DNA of 64,000 nt from Zobellia galactanivorans (GCF_000973105.1 NC_015844.1:186001-250000); one strand, 5' to 3'; shown: positions 1 through 9,353, counted from the stretch's first letter. The notes: generated from the letters alone by a model not told the origin. Program-made: numbers and translations.

Positions 1-400
1 AATACGGTAAATTATTGGCCGCGTACAACAAGAGTAACAAGGTATAGGTCACTACGGCATAGATCACCTTTCCCTTGTAATCGAAATCGGGTGTACTGAA
101 CGCCAATAACGCCACGACCCCCAATGGAATCGCCGTAAACAAGATCCATGGCCGGAACTTGCCCCACCTTGAAGAAGTACGGTCGGCCAGAGCCCCGATA
201 ATAGGGTTGAAGCCGAAGGCGGCAATAAGCCCCACGGTCAATATAATACCCGACGCATGCTTGGTTTCAAGACCATAGATGTCCGTATAAAAATAGGCCA
301 AGTAGGTCATTAAAGTCTGGAACACCAAATTTGCGGAGAGGTCGCCCAGGCTATAACCGATTTTCTCCTTAACCGATAGCTTTTGAGTTGATGAATTCAT
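1..400 (-). CDS. GPH-family sugar:cation symporter, partial (3' end outside window)
   Basis: Only the N-terminal 133 or so codons lie in the window; the gene runs off the left edge. The ATG at 400 is followed by a reading frame beginning MNSSTQKLSVKEKIGYSLGD, with hydrophobic segments and the loop 'GALADRTSSRWGKFRPW', which is typical of the glycoside-pentoside-hexuronide:cation symporters (MelB/XynB type, about 450-500 residues, 12 membrane helices). The family imports mono- and oligosaccharides across the inner membrane with a proton or sodium ion. It starts 6 nt after the GH10 xylanase stop, so the two are almost certainly co-transcribed, and the likely cargo is xylose or xylo-oligosaccharides. 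The substrate is inferred from context. Confidence 0.85.
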   Translation of the reverse strand, partial: MNSSTQKLSVKEKIGYSLGDLSANLVFQTLMTYLAYFYTDIYGLETKHASGIILTVGLIAAFGFNPIIGALADRTSSRWGKFRPWILFTAIPLGVVALLAFSTPDFDYKGKVIYAVVTYTLLLLLYAANNLPY

Positions 401-406
401 GGATGT

Positions 407-1546
407 TTAGTGTTGGTCGGTTGAATCGGTCTTGAGTTGAATGACCGCGTCGTATGCTTTTTTAGTTTGGTACTCCCTATCAAATAATAGCGGATAGTTG
501 GTTCTATTATTTATGGGCCAATTGTTCAGCCAAGAACTTTGGTCATTGACCCCCCAAAAGGTAACCCTATCAATTTTATCGCTATGCTTGAGGAAGAGTT
601 TAAATATATCGCGGTAACGCTCGGCCAATTGCACTTGAACGGAATCGGGCAAACCCTCTGTATAGGGGTTCATTTCTTCGCTATTTTCAAAATTCTGGCT
701 GACCTCGGCACCCTCAAGTTCCCAAGGATTGGGCAGTACGGTAACGTCAAGCTCCGTAATGGCGACTTTTATCCCCAAGTTCGCATAGGCTACGATGCTG
801 TTTTCCACTTCTTCCAGCGAAGGTTCGGTCAGGCTCCAATGGGCTTGCATACCCACCCCATCGATCTTGATTCCGTTTTTCTGAAGGTTCTCGATGACGC
901 GAATGGCCCCCGCCCTTTTTTCGGGCTTCCACATATTGTAGTCGTTATAATACAATTTGGCTTCCGGGTCGGCTTTTTCGGCAAGTTTAAAGGCCATGTC
1001 TAAGTAACGGTCCCCTATTACCTTTAAAAAAATCGATTCTCGCAAAGAGCCATCTTCATTTAGGGCTTCGTTGACCACGTCCCAGCTATCGATCTTACCT
1101 TTGTAACGCGTGGCCACGGTATTGATATGGTCACGTATGTAATTGGCCATGGTGGCGCTATCTTTGACCGAGTTCATCCAAGGTCCGATTTGACTATGCC
1201 ATAACAAGGTATGTCCCACAACGTGCATTTTGTTCTTTTTGCCCAGGGCCACATATTTGTCGGCCATATCAAAATAAAAGGAATCGGGAGTCGGGTGGAT
1301 CTCTGCCCATTTCATGACATTTTCCGGACTAATACTATTGAACTCCTTCTTCAAAACATCTAAGGCCTTGGCGTTTTTTTCCGTGACTATTTGATCGTTC
1401 ACCGCCGCGCCAATGTAAAAGTTCTCTTCATAAAGTTTTTTAAGACTATTGAGCTCGTTTACAGTGTTTCGCTTATTCTCTTTGACTTTTCCACAACCCA
1501 GCAGAAACAATAGTATTCCTAGAAATAACAGAGCGGTTTTTAGCAT
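407..1546 (-). CDS. GH10 endo-1,4-beta-xylanase, lipoprotein
   Basis: Endo-beta-1,4-xylanase of glycoside hydrolase family 10, predicted to cut xylan backbones at the cell envelope. With the start at 1546 (379 aa) it opens with a lipoprotein signal 'MLKTALLFLGILLFLLGCG' and lipobox Cys18; the longer frame begins with TTG and would bury this signal. Family motifs are intact: 'GHTLLWHSQ' (substrate site), acid/base Glu160 in 'WDVVNEALN', nucleophile Glu265 in 'AITELDVTV', and a late 'FWGVNDQSSW'. It is a single-domain enzyme without a carbohydrate-binding module. A GPH symporter follows 6 nt downstream. Together with xylA/xylB and the HTCS nearby it forms a xylan locus, although three accessory genes now separate it from them. 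Confidence 0.95.
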   Translation of the reverse strand: MLKTALLFLGILLFLLGCGKVKENKRNTVNELNSLKKLYEENFYIGAAVNDQIVTEKNAKALDVLKKEFNSISPENVMKWAEIHPTPDSFYFDMADKYVALGKKNKMHVVGHTLLWHSQIGPWMNSVKDSATMANYIRDHINTVATRYKGKIDSWDVVNEALNEDGSLRESIFLKVIGDRYLDMAFKLAEKADPEAKLYYNDYNMWKPEKRAGAIRVIENLQKNGIKIDGVGMQAHWSLTEPSLEEVENSIVAYANLGIKVAITELDVTVLPNPWELEGAEVSQNFENSEEMNPYTEGLPDSVQVQLAERYRDIFKLFLKHSDKIDRVTFWGVNDQSSWLNNWPINNRTNYPLLFDREYQTKKAYDAVIQLKTDSTDQH

Positions 1547-1559
1547 ATCGTAAAATTTG

Positions 1560-1573
1560 ATCAGATTAGTTAG
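1560..1573 (-). promoter_or_regulatory. 14-nt leader element shared with the second susC leader
   Basis: The plus-strand 14-mer ATCAGATTAGTTAG lies 13 nt upstream of the xylanase start codon and recurs exactly at 54720-54733, 6 nt upstream of the second susC start. In both cases it reads CTAACTAATCTGAT on the coding strand. It may be a leader or translation-initiation element, or chance in AT-rich DNA. The rest of 1574-1843 shows no gene that I can support. Confidence 0.25.
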
Positions 1574-1843
1574 GGTATTACCAAAATTGCTCAATGTGCA
1601 ATTTATCGCCCTAGTGATTAACAATAGGATAAAAGTCGGGAAATTCCCCTTCCTGTGTATATTACAAATGATGCGCTATCTAGAATATTTGTGGCATTTT
1701 GCCCCATAAAAGTGATGAGCTTTAAGTAATTGGGCACGATGCAGAAAATGCGAGTGATTAAAACTCACGTTTTTAAGTGTAGAAAATGAGTGGTTTTAAT
1801 TAAGTTTTGATAGGGTCAGTTCATTACTAAACCATCCTAATTT

Positions 1844-2323
1844 TTAGTTTTCTTCAGCATTGCCTTTAGTCCTTTCTATTCCTTTATATACATTTGGATT
1901 ATGCTTTTCCATGTAAAATTCGGGATGGGACAATGCTGTAAATCCAAATTTCCTATAAAGCCATTCTGCAGTGTCAGTTAGTAAAATCCATCGTCTTAAT
2001 CCTTGTAGGTTTGGATGTTCCATGATTTCATTTATCAGCCATTTACTTAATCCATTTCCTCTATATTCTTTAAGAACGAATACATCTCCTAAATAGGCAA
2101 TTGTGGAATAGTCCGAAATTATTCTGGCAAAACCGATTTGTTTGTTATTATGATACAGTCCAAAATTCAGAGAGTTTTCAATGGATGTTTTAAGGGTGTT
2201 CATTGGAATTCCCTTAGCCCAATCAGTTTCGTTTGAAAGGAATTTATGGATGCAAAGAATATCCAATTTATCCTTATCAGTTGAAATGGTGTATTCCTTT
2301 TTATGCGTTTCTACTATTTCCAA
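1844..2323 (-). CDS. GNAT-family N-acetyltransferase
   Basis: A 159-residue protein of the GCN5-related acetyltransferase fold, cytoplasmic, predicted to transfer acetyl from acetyl-CoA to an unknown amine. The acetyl-CoA loop is visible as 'VLKEYRGNGLSKWLINEIM' (the Q/R-x-x-G-x-G/A pattern), preceded by 'IGFARIISD' and followed by 'AEWLYRKFGFTAL', the usual C-terminal beta strand region. The start is uncertain: the frame opens with TTG at 2323, an in-frame stop lies six codons upstream, and the first in-frame ATG would remove about 40 residues including the N-terminal strand, so TTG is preferred. It is flanked by about 300-nt gene-free stretches on each side and looks like stand-alone cargo, not part of the xylan operon. 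Confidence 0.8.
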   Translation of the reverse strand: MEIVETHKKEYTISTDKDKLDILCIHKFLSNETDWAKGIPMNTLKTSIENSLNFGLYHNNKQIGFARIISDYSTIAYLGDVFVLKEYRGNGLSKWLINEIMEHPNLQGLRRWILLTDTAEWLYRKFGFTALSHPEFYMEKHNPNVYKGIERTKGNAEEN

Positions 2324-2621
2324 TCCAGTATATTTAAGTCATATAAAGGTATGGATTTACCCATAACAGTACATATACTTCTATTGTACCCGTAATTTTC
2401 TTAAGTCTTTTGTTGTGTCATTACCTGAGAAAGCATAGTGAATAGGTGTTTTTAGATTTAGAGGATGATTAGTGCGGTTTCATAGTTTCACTTATTTGAA
2501 TCAATTATTTAAAAACATCACGGGAAAAACCCCTACCGTTTACAGAAATCAGTACAATTTTGATACGGTTTAGAATTGGACAGACCCCTGTTTATTTTGC
2601 TGCTATAAGTTGGTAAAACGG

Positions 2622-3371
2622 CTATCCGCTAATTTGATAAAAGATACAATAAATCATTCCTAAGTTAAAAGCTGCATGGCATACTATTGCACCTAAAATA
2701 GACCCTGAACGCATCCTACATATGTAAAAAAGTATACTGACACAGAACATACTTAAAACCCAAATTAGAGTGGGTACCAACAGGAATTTCCATTCTTGAT
2801 TTACGAATACCAGACCAAAGTGTGAAATGTGGACAAGGGCGAATGCCGAACTATCTATTAAAGAAGCCTTTCTATCTCCTAAGGAAGTTGCCATACTTGA
2901 GTGGACGATTCCTCTAAAAAATAGCTCCTCGCCAATTGGGCTAAACGTCATTCCCGTTACAGCCATGATACTGAACAAAACGAGTTTTCCTTCCTCGTCA
3001 ATTCCTGTAGGGATATTGTAAGATTGGGCAATATAGTAGTACCAATTTTCAAAAGTATTGCCGTACAAGACTGCCCCCAAATGGTACAATAAAATACTGA
3101 ACACTGCGCCAATTACAAAAGCAATACCTAACCAACCAATGGTGTCCGGTTTTTTAAGACCTATTTTCCTTCTGCCCAATTTACTCAAAAACAAAAAGGG
3201 TACTAATGCCGAAATAAGCATTATTAATCCTAGCCAACTATAATTAGCTATTTGGTTCGCCTGCAGCACCAATGCGAAACGAGGAATACAAATGAGTAGG
3301 ATTAGAAAAAAACCGAATTTCCAATCAAAATTGAAAATCTTTCCCCAAAACGGTTTTAATTCTTCCTCCAT
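2622..3371 (-). CDS. CPBP-family intramembrane metalloprotease
   Basis: A 249-residue polytopic membrane protein of the CAAX-protease/bacteriocin-processing (ABI, Rce1-like) family. Catalytic elements are present in order: Glu148-Glu149 and Arg153 in 'GEELFFRG', His181 and His184 in 'VHISHFG', and His232/Asn236 in 'CHAAFNLG'. Seven to eight hydrophobic stretches fit the family topology. Members process peptides or confer self-protection to bacteriocins; the substrate here cannot be read from sequence. No partner gene is adjacent: the upstream gap (3372-3674) and downstream gap (2324-2621) hold no other gene I can support. The ATG at 3371 is the only sensible start. Confidence 0.85.
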   Translation of the reverse strand: MEEELKPFWGKIFNFDWKFGFFLILLICIPRFALVLQANQIANYSWLGLIMLISALVPFLFLSKLGRRKIGLKKPDTIGWLGIAFVIGAVFSILLYHLGAVLYGNTFENWYYYIAQSYNIPTGIDEEGKLVLFSIMAVTGMTFSPIGEELFFRGIVHSSMATSLGDRKASLIDSSAFALVHISHFGLVFVNQEWKFLLVPTLIWVLSMFCVSILFYICRMRSGSILGAIVCHAAFNLGMIYCIFYQISG

Positions 3372-3426
3372 AATCTGTTTTAGCCCCTTAAGTTGATTCA
3401 GCTTTTATTGAGCTTACAATTAACTT

Positions 3427-3508
3427 GGCACGTACACACCAAACTGAAAGTCAGCATAGATTTTTTAGAAATAGGCAAGAACAGGCAATTGCTTATAGCC
3501 CTCGTGCC
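3427..3508. repeat. Widely spaced inverted repeat in gap 3372-3674
   Basis: The gap between the CPBP gene and the small unknown gene has no convincing ORF. It contains GGCACG (3427-3432) and its complement CGTGCC (3503-3508) about 70 nt apart, followed by TTTTGCACAAC. The arrangement is loosely reminiscent of recombination sites that flank single accessory genes, but it lacks the paired AAC/GTT ends of an attC site. The rest of the gap is AT-rich with no other recognisable signal. Confidence 0.25.
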
Positions 3509-3674
3509 TTTTGCACAACTCAAAATTTCAAATAAATACGTCAATTCTGATACGTAATAAAAATAATACCTTTTTTAAATCAGTAAGTTATGATTTTTTA
3601 TAATTTCAAAAAATAAGGGTGTTGTACTCCATGTCGAGTTGTGCAATGGCTATTGTTCTTGTTCTTTTTTTTCT

Positions 3675-4175
3675 TTACGTAATCATTGCTTTATCTCCCT
3701 TTTTTCCTTTTTTTACTCGTTCTGAATATCCAGCAAAAAAGAAAGGAATGTTGTCTTCATTTCCATTTTCAATTCGTTGTTTCACTTTCTCAAAGGCTAG
3801 AATTGAAATTTCAAAATCAGGTTGTCCAGTGACTAAAATCGGTTGATTTAATTGGTCATACCAATAATATTCCCCCCCGTAATTTCGTCTGGCAACTTCA
3901 AATATATACGAACCTGCTTGGGCAATTATGTCCTCTAAGATTCCAGAATCCATATCATCTTTGTTTTCTGAAAACAAGCTCAAAATTTCTTCGTCTAAAA
4001 CAGTTAAACTAGATTCGCTGTAATCCAATCCGTCATCTAGTCTTTCGTTGAAACTTGAAATGAGTTTTTCCGCATTATTCGTTGTTTTTTCAATAAATTC
4101 TAATTGAGTTTCATCAATCGGATTTTCATTAGTTTTACCGTTTGATTTTTTCTTAAAGAAGTCAAATAATCCCAT
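3675..4175 (-). CDS. Hypothetical acidic cytoplasmic protein
   Basis: A 166-residue protein that I do not recognise. It opens 'MGLFDFFKKKSNGK', a short amphipathic start common to many small uncharacterised bacterial proteins. It has no signal peptide or membrane segment and is Glu/Asp-rich in the first two thirds. The C-terminal third is basic, ending 'YSERVKKGKKGDKAMIT'. A central aromatic patch 'RRNYGGEYYWYDQLNQP' suggests a compact folded domain. Size and composition resemble immunity-type or orphan accessory proteins, but there is no toxin gene beside it and I would not assign that role. It lies 142 nt downstream of the HTCS stop on the same strand. Confidence 0.65.
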   Translation of the reverse strand: MGLFDFFKKKSNGKTNENPIDETQLEFIEKTTNNAEKLISSFNERLDDGLDYSESSLTVLDEEILSLFSENKDDMDSGILEDIIAQAGSYIFEVARRNYGGEYYWYDQLNQPILVTGQPDFEISILAFEKVKQRIENGNEDNIPFFFAGYSERVKKGKKGDKAMIT

Positions 4176-4317
4176 AATTTACTTTTATTCTCAGTATTTT
4201 TTAATTGAAGTCCAACGTAGGTGTATATGTAATTCAAACACATCTATTTCACCTCCCTAATTTACCCAATTCTTATAAATTATTAAGATTTTCACTACAA
4301 TAAAAATTAACAAAATC

Positions 4318-7300
4318 TTACTTCACCTCCGTAGGAAGGTATCCGAAATGCGCCTTAAAGCATTTGGTGAAATAAGAAGGAGAGGAAAAGCCTACTTTAA
4401 AGCATACTTCACTAATAGATTCGTTTCCGTTCTCTATCATCTGCTTGGCCTTTTCAAGTCTGATCTTTCTTAAAAATTCATTGGCCGAGCATCCGGTAAG
4501 GGCTTTTATCTTTCGGTACAATTGGCTTCTACTGAGGTGTAGTTCTTCCGCCAATTGTTCTACGTTCAAATTTTCATCGGACAGGTTGGCCGTTATATAA
4601 TCGAGTACCTTGGTGATAAAGCCTTTGTCGAGCTCCGAAGTGTTTTCGGGTACTTTTACATTGTTCGAATCGTTCAGATATTTATTGAACAATACCCGTC
4701 TACTGTTCAACATTTGCTTTAGTTGGGCGCGAAGCACCTTCATTTCAAAAGGTTTGTTCAAATACACGTCGGCGCCCGAATCTATACCTCGTACCCAATC
4801 GTCGGTCATGGTCTTGGCCGTAAGCATTAATATTGGTATATGGCTGGTCTTCAGGTCTTCCCTTACGCGCTTGCAGAACTCAAACCCGTCCATTTCGGGC
4901 ATGACCACATCGCTCAAGATTACATCGGGTATTCTTTTTAAGGCCATTTCAAGGCCCTGGGTTCCGTTTACGGCTTCAATCACGTTATACTCCTCACGCA
5001 GTTCTTTTTTGAGATAGGCCCTCAGCTCCGCATTATCTTCAACTACAAGTAAGGTCTGATTGTCGGTATCGACCGTCAATTGATCCAGAAGCCCATCTTC
5101 TTGCTTCACTTCCAGTTTATCGTCTAGGTTGATATCAGGGGCCAAGAACAGTTCACTAGGTTTAAAATGTGCCTTGCCCAAGGGAAGGAAGATCCTGAAC
5201 TTGGTACCTATCGATGCTTCGCTCTCTACGCTTATTTTTCCTTTAAGCAAGTCGATAAAACTCTTAACTACCTCAAGGCCAATACCCGTACCCCCGTAAT
5301 ACTGGCTATTCATATGCTCAGCCTGATAGAAGCGCTCGAATATTTTTTCCAGATCTTCCTTCTTTATTCCGGATCCGCTATCCTCAATTGCGATTTCAAC
5401 CGCTTGGACCGGTTTTTCATCATTGACCTGCGGAAACACCATTGCTTCATTACACTTAAAGACTCCTATGGTAATGCTTCCGTTATCAGGGGTAATCTTA
5501 AAGGCATTCGACAAAATATTAAATATGATCTTCTCGAGCATAGAAGGGTCGCTCCAGAGGGTGATCGGCATTTCGTCGGATTCTACCTGAAATAGAATGT
5601 TTTTTAGCGAAGCCTCTTCCTCAAAATGTCCCGCAATCTCACTGACAAAGGCTATCGCTTCCAACTCCGATATCTTTACCGTTAATTTATTGATATCTAG
5701 CTTCCTGAAATCCATTAACTCATCGATCAACCTTTTCATTCGGTTGGTATTCTTTTGGATGGTCCTTAATTTTTCCCTTATTTTTTTGGAAAACTGGTTT
5801 TCCGTATCGGTCAATATATCTTCCAAAGGGTTAAGGATAAGGGTAAGCGGCGTTCTAAACTCATGCGAGATATTGGTAAAAAATTGAATTTTTCTATCGT
5901 TCAACACCTCTTCTTGCAATCGCTTTTCGCGTTCAAATTGAACCATACGTTTTTCGCGTATCCTTTGGCTTGCCAAATTGGCTAGAAAGTAGGTAATCAA
6001 AAGAATGGCCAGCACGTATAAAAAAATGGCCGTATTTGTACTCCACCATGGAGATAGAACCTTAATTTTCAGTGCCGTAGGGCTATTGTTCCAAACCCCG
6101 TCATTGTTTGCCGCCTTCACCTTAAAGACATAATCGCCCGGCGGCAGGTTCGTATAAGTAGCACTTCTGGTTTTACCGACATAGTTCCACCGATTGTCAA
6201 AACCTTCTAAAAAATAGGCGTATTGGTTCTTCTTGGGCCGTGTAAAATTAATGCCCGCATATTCTATGGTAAAAACCGACTGATCATGCGTAAGGGTAAT
6301 AGCCTTTGTTCGGTCTATCACCTTTTCCAAGGGTGAATTTTGTGTACCGGGAACCACGGACTTGTTAAAGAGCTTAAAATCGGTAAAGTAAACCTCTGGT
6401 TTTACCTCATTAAAGCGTAGGTTTTCGGGATCTATGGAATTAACGCCTTCATAACTTCCAAAATAGAGAATCCCCGATTCATCTTTAAAAATGGAATTGA
6501 AATTAAAATCATTGGCCAAGAGCCCATCATGGATATCGAAATTCTTGAAGTTTTCTTGTTCTACATCCAATCTAGAAATTCCGTTGTTCCCCCCTATCCA
6601 AATAGCCCCACTATCATCTTCTAGAATTGAGGCTATGGTCTGTTGTGATAAACCGTTTCTATCGCCATACCATGTAAATGTATCTTTAGAGGGGTCGTAT
6701 TTACACAAGCCCCCACCATCCGTACCGATCCAGAGTATGTTCCTACGATCTTCAAATAAGGATACAATTCTATCCACGACCAATTGTCGCCCTGTATCTT
6801 CGTGCATACGCTCTACCAAGGAAATCGCCTTGTCCCCGGCAGAAAAATCACTGGAAATTTTATACAAGCCCCCAGTTGTTCCCAACCAGATAAAGCCATT
6901 ACTATCTACCAAAATTTTTCGTACCTCCCCATGGCTCGGAATCAGGTCATGAAAAATTTCCTCGTTGTGAGCGGTAAACTTTTCCGTTTGGGGGTCATAG
7001 GAATGCAAGCCCGTTACATAGGAGCCAATCCATATGATGCCATTTTTATCCTCATCAAAGGTCATAATACGGTTACTGGTTAGTCCCCCCTCAGTATTTG
7101 AAGTTTTATAATTTATAAACGTGGAAGTATTTTTTTTCAGGAGATAGATTCCAGAATTCCACGTACCTACCCATAGATTGCCTTGGCTATCGAAAAACAT
7201 ACCCGCAACGGCCGCTGCATGCAGGTTCGTTGCTATAGGGTTTCCTGGGTCTTTTAAATGGACTATCTTTTTGCTTTCCGAATCATATACATCGATCCCG

Positions 7301-8457
7301 CCACCGTCTAAACCGATCCACAATCTGCCTTTTTTATCACTCACAATACCCGTGACGGATGGCAATTGCAATGAATTGTTCAAGTTGGCCGAACTCTCGA
7401 TATCCTTGAATTTATCATAGAGGGTATCGTAAACCCCGACCCCCTTGTTATAGTAACCGATCCAAATACGTTCTTGGCTGTCTACAAAAACAGTCCATAT
7501 AGAATTCGATTTGATACTATTCACATCAAACTTATCGTAGCGATAGTTCTTGATCAAGCTTCCATCTGCCTTTAGTACAAAAAGTCCGTCGTTTTCCGTA
7601 CCGCAAATGATATTGCCATCTGCCGCTTGGGCAATGGAAAATACCCTTTCTTGGGTAAGGCTAAAGGAATCGATCTTATACTTGTTCGAAGACAGGAGTT
7701 TTATTTTTATTAATCCATCCGACAGAGTACCCAACCAAATGGCCCCATCCTTATCTTGAAACAAAGTCTCAATATTTCGAGACAGACTTTCTACCACTTC
7801 GCCCTTCCCATTCACTATTTGTGAAGGGCTCAACTTGACACCGTCATATTCAAAAAGGCCGTAATTTGTAGCCACGTATATTTTACCCGTAACACTCTTT
7901 AGAATATAGTTGATCTGAATGACCGATTTATTTATGGTAGACTGAATAGGGATCGACTCACTACGCAAGCTTAACGGATCGACCCTAAACATCCCATGGT
8001 AATGAGAGCCCACCAAAAGCTCTCCATTAATACCTTCTTGAATGGCCCTGATAAGCACACCACCTTCTATTACGGCTTCATCCCTAAGTTCTATTTTATC
8101 GAAGTTATCAAGGTCTCTATTATATAAATCCAAACCCGTTTCCGTGCCGACCCAAAGTCTATCCTTGCGGTCAATATATGTGGTGTGTATTAGCGAATTG
8201 CTTATGGATTTTGGTTCATTAAGATCCTGCTTGTACGTAATAAAATCAATACCGTTATACTTTTTAAGTCCCACGCCATTGGTCCCCATCCAAATAAGCC
8301 CCATACTATCTTCAACTATAGCGGAGACGGCTCTTTGCGTATTGTCTTGCTCGATATTCACAAAAGTGTAATCAGTTTTGGAAACCTGTGCACAGAGATG
8401 ACCTTGCGCACACAAGGCACATAAAATCAATTTACAAACCGCTTTTACAAATTTCAT
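4318..8457 (-). CDS. Hybrid two-component system (HTCS) sensor/regulator of the xylan locus
   Basis: A 1379-residue one-protein signalling chain. Order: signal peptide (about 1-24); beta-propeller Reg_prop repeats to about 690, seen as recurring 'G.IWIGT..GGL' units; Y_Y_Y domain (about 740-800); one membrane helix (about 806-826); histidine kinase with His865 in 'FTNISHEFRTP'; ATPase with 'DSGSGI' and 'GGTGIGLEV'; receiver domain with phospho-Asp1183 in 'ILSDVVMPEMDG' and Lys1235; C-terminal AraC helix-turn-helix. The ATG at 8457 is chosen because it directly precedes the signal peptide. The family binds oligosaccharides in the periplasm and switches polysaccharide genes through its own DNA-binding domain. 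The neighbouring xylanase and xylose genes suggest xylo-oligosaccharides as ligand; this is inferred. Confidence 0.93.
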   Translation of the reverse strand: MKFVKAVCKLILCALCAQGHLCAQVSKTDYTFVNIEQDNTQRAVSAIVEDSMGLIWMGTNGVGLKKYNGIDFITYKQDLNEPKSISNSLIHTTYIDRKDRLWVGTETGLDLYNRDLDNFDKIELRDEAVIEGGVLIRAIQEGINGELLVGSHYHGMFRVDPLSLRSESIPIQSTINKSVIQINYILKSVTGKIYVATNYGLFEYDGVKLSPSQIVNGKGEVVESLSRNIETLFQDKDGAIWLGTLSDGLIKIKLLSSNKYKIDSFSLTQERVFSIAQAADGNIICGTENDGLFVLKADGSLIKNYRYDKFDVNSIKSNSIWTVFVDSQERIWIGYYNKGVGVYDTLYDKFKDIESSANLNNSLQLPSVTGIVSDKKGRLWIGLDGGGIDVYDSESKKIVHLKDPGNPIATNLHAAAVAGMFFDSQGNLWVGTWNSGIYLLKKNTSTFINYKTSNTEGGLTSNRIMTFDEDKNGIIWIGSYVTGLHSYDPQTEKFTAHNEEIFHDLIPSHGEVRKILVDSNGFIWLGTTGGLYKISSDFSAGDKAISLVERMHEDTGRQLVVDRIVSLFEDRRNILWIGTDGGGLCKYDPSKDTFTWYGDRNGLSQQTIASILEDDSGAIWIGGNNGISRLDVEQENFKNFDIHDGLLANDFNFNSIFKDESGILYFGSYEGVNSIDPENLRFNEVKPEVYFTDFKLFNKSVVPGTQNSPLEKVIDRTKAITLTHDQSVFTIEYAGINFTRPKKNQYAYFLEGFDNRWNYVGKTRSATYTNLPPGDYVFKVKAANNDGVWNNSPTALKIKVLSPWWSTNTAIFLYVLAILLITYFLANLASQRIREKRMVQFEREKRLQEEVLNDRKIQFFTNISHEFRTPLTLILNPLEDILTDTENQFSKKIREKLRTIQKNTNRMKRLIDELMDFRKLDINKLTVKISELEAIAFVSEIAGHFEEEASLKNILFQVESDEMPITLWSDPSMLEKIIFNILSNAFKITPDNGSITIGVFKCNEAMVFPQVNDEKPVQAVEIAIEDSGSGIKKEDLEKIFERFYQAEHMNSQYYGGTGIGLEVVKSFIDLLKGKISVESEASIGTKFRIFLPLGKAHFKPSELFLAPDINLDDKLEVKQEDGLLDQLTVDTDNQTLLVVEDNAELRAYLKKELREEYNVIEAVNGTQGLEMALKRIPDVILSDVVMPEMDGFEFCKRVREDLKTSHIPILMLTAKTMTDDWVRGIDSGADVYLNKPFEMKVLRAQLKQMLNSRRVLFNKYLNDSNNVKVPENTSELDKGFITKVLDYITANLSDENLNVEQLAEELHLSRSQLYRKIKALTGCSANEFLRKIRLEKAKQMIENGNESISEVCFKVGFSSPSYFTKCFKAHFGYLPTEVK

Positions 8458-8610
8458 TTCCGTGAATATTAAATACACTTCGATCTATAGACTAGAATAT
8501 ATTGAGAAGAATTTTTTGATGCTTCTACCTTTCAGAACCCGGTTGAAGATAGGCGAATTGTTGATTTCAAACAAATGGACCCATTGGCGGAAGACTTAGA
8601 TATAAGGTAT

Positions 8611-9105
8611 TTAGTTTTTGATGTAACGGGTTTTCCAAAGCACTTGCCCGGCTTTATCCTTCCCTTCCAAATACACTACGGTATCGGACAAAAACCGAAA
8701 AGACACGGTCTGGGTATGTGTCCCTTGAAAGTCGCGATCCACCATTAGCCAGTTATCCTTATCCGAGAATGACCCAATGCCCGAAAAGCATTCCCCTTTT
8801 TCATTCTGGCCCAAGGCCACAATTTTATCGGTGGTACTATCGTAGCTTATCATTTCTACCAAAATGGGCGTATATGCCCCATCACGTAGCCGAAGCACTT
8901 CAACTTGTAAGGCCGTACCGTCCATTTTCGGCACGTTTACCATTTTTATCTGTGGTTCATCCCCAATCTCGTTCGATTCGGGAGAGACCGAACTTCCCCA
9001 TTCACCTATGTACCTTTTTAGACAAGAAGCTTGGTCAACTTTGACTTCTTGTGCCCATATACCCATGGTGCACATCAACAGTACTAGTGTTATTTTGCTT
9101 TTCAT
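8611..9105 (-). CDS. Small secreted protein of unknown function
   Basis: A 164-residue protein with a clear signal peptide ('MKSKITLVLLMCTMGIWAQ', cut after Ala-Gln), so probably periplasmic or surface-exposed. The mature part begins with a single Cys region and 'YIGEWGSS', and ends in alternating strands ('QTVSFRFLSDTVVYLEGKD'). This is consistent with a small beta-rich, lipocalin-like or DUF1579-like fold, though I cannot assign a family. The longer frame starts with TTG two codons earlier; the ATG at 9105 is preferred. It sits between the HTCS and the xylose catabolic genes on the same strand, about 150 nt upstream of the HTCS start, so it may share regulation with the xylan locus. Confidence 0.75.
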   Translation of the reverse strand: MKSKITLVLLMCTMGIWAQEVKVDQASCLKRYIGEWGSSVSPESNEIGDEPQIKMVNVPKMDGTALQVEVLRLRDGAYTPILVEMISYDSTTDKIVALGQNEKGECFSGIGSFSDKDNWLMVDRDFQGTHTQTVSFRFLSDTVVYLEGKDKAGQVLWKTRYIKN

Positions 9106-9163
9106 ATACAAGCTTTTGAATTATTGGCTGTCAGTCGAAAAATTAAAAAATGGGGTACATTAT

Positions 9164-9232
9164 CTCGGGGCAAGCCCGCGAGGCATTAAAAGGAATACAC
9201 CTTGATTTCGAGGCAAGCCTAGGAGCATTTAA
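9164..9232. repeat. Two imperfect direct repeats in the gap after the transaldolase
   Basis: Between the secreted protein and the transaldolase, two related units stand in tandem: CGGGGCAAGCCCGCGAGGCA with TTAAA (about 9166-9190) and CGAGGCAAGCCTAGGAGCA with TTTAA (about 9209-9232). A small palindrome CTCGAT-T-ATCGAG follows at 9234-9246. Both units share GGCAAGCC and end in a T/A-rich tail. This looks like a remnant of a dispersed intergenic repeat family; only a genome-wide search would tell. Confidence 0.4.
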
Positions 9233-9254
9233 TCTCGATTATCGAGTAAAAGCA

Positions 9255-9285
9255 ATATTGCCGATAGCAAGACCATCGGCAATAT
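9255..9285 (-). terminator. Hairpin downstream of the xylose operon
   Basis: Perfect 11-bp arms (ATATTGCCGAT and its complement) enclose a 9-nt loop about 70 nt downstream of the transaldolase stop. On the minus strand the stem is followed by TTGCTTTTACT, a weak U-tract. It probably ends or attenuates the xylB-xylA-tal transcript before the downstream secreted-protein gene. Confidence 0.5.
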
Positions 9286-9353
9286 CATATATTGAAATCG
9301 AACGTAAACCTTTTTTAGACCATAACCCTATGGCAGGTCTTCATATCGTTTAC

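Noticed and set aside
3427-3508. Integron attC site
   Set aside because: The arms are only 6 bp and the outer ends do not show the paired AAC/GTT boxes; kept only as an inverted repeat.
5167-5595. 142-codon plus-strand frame inside HTCS1
   Set aside because: It is antisense to the kinase ATPase domain, with no signal, motif or spacing of its own.
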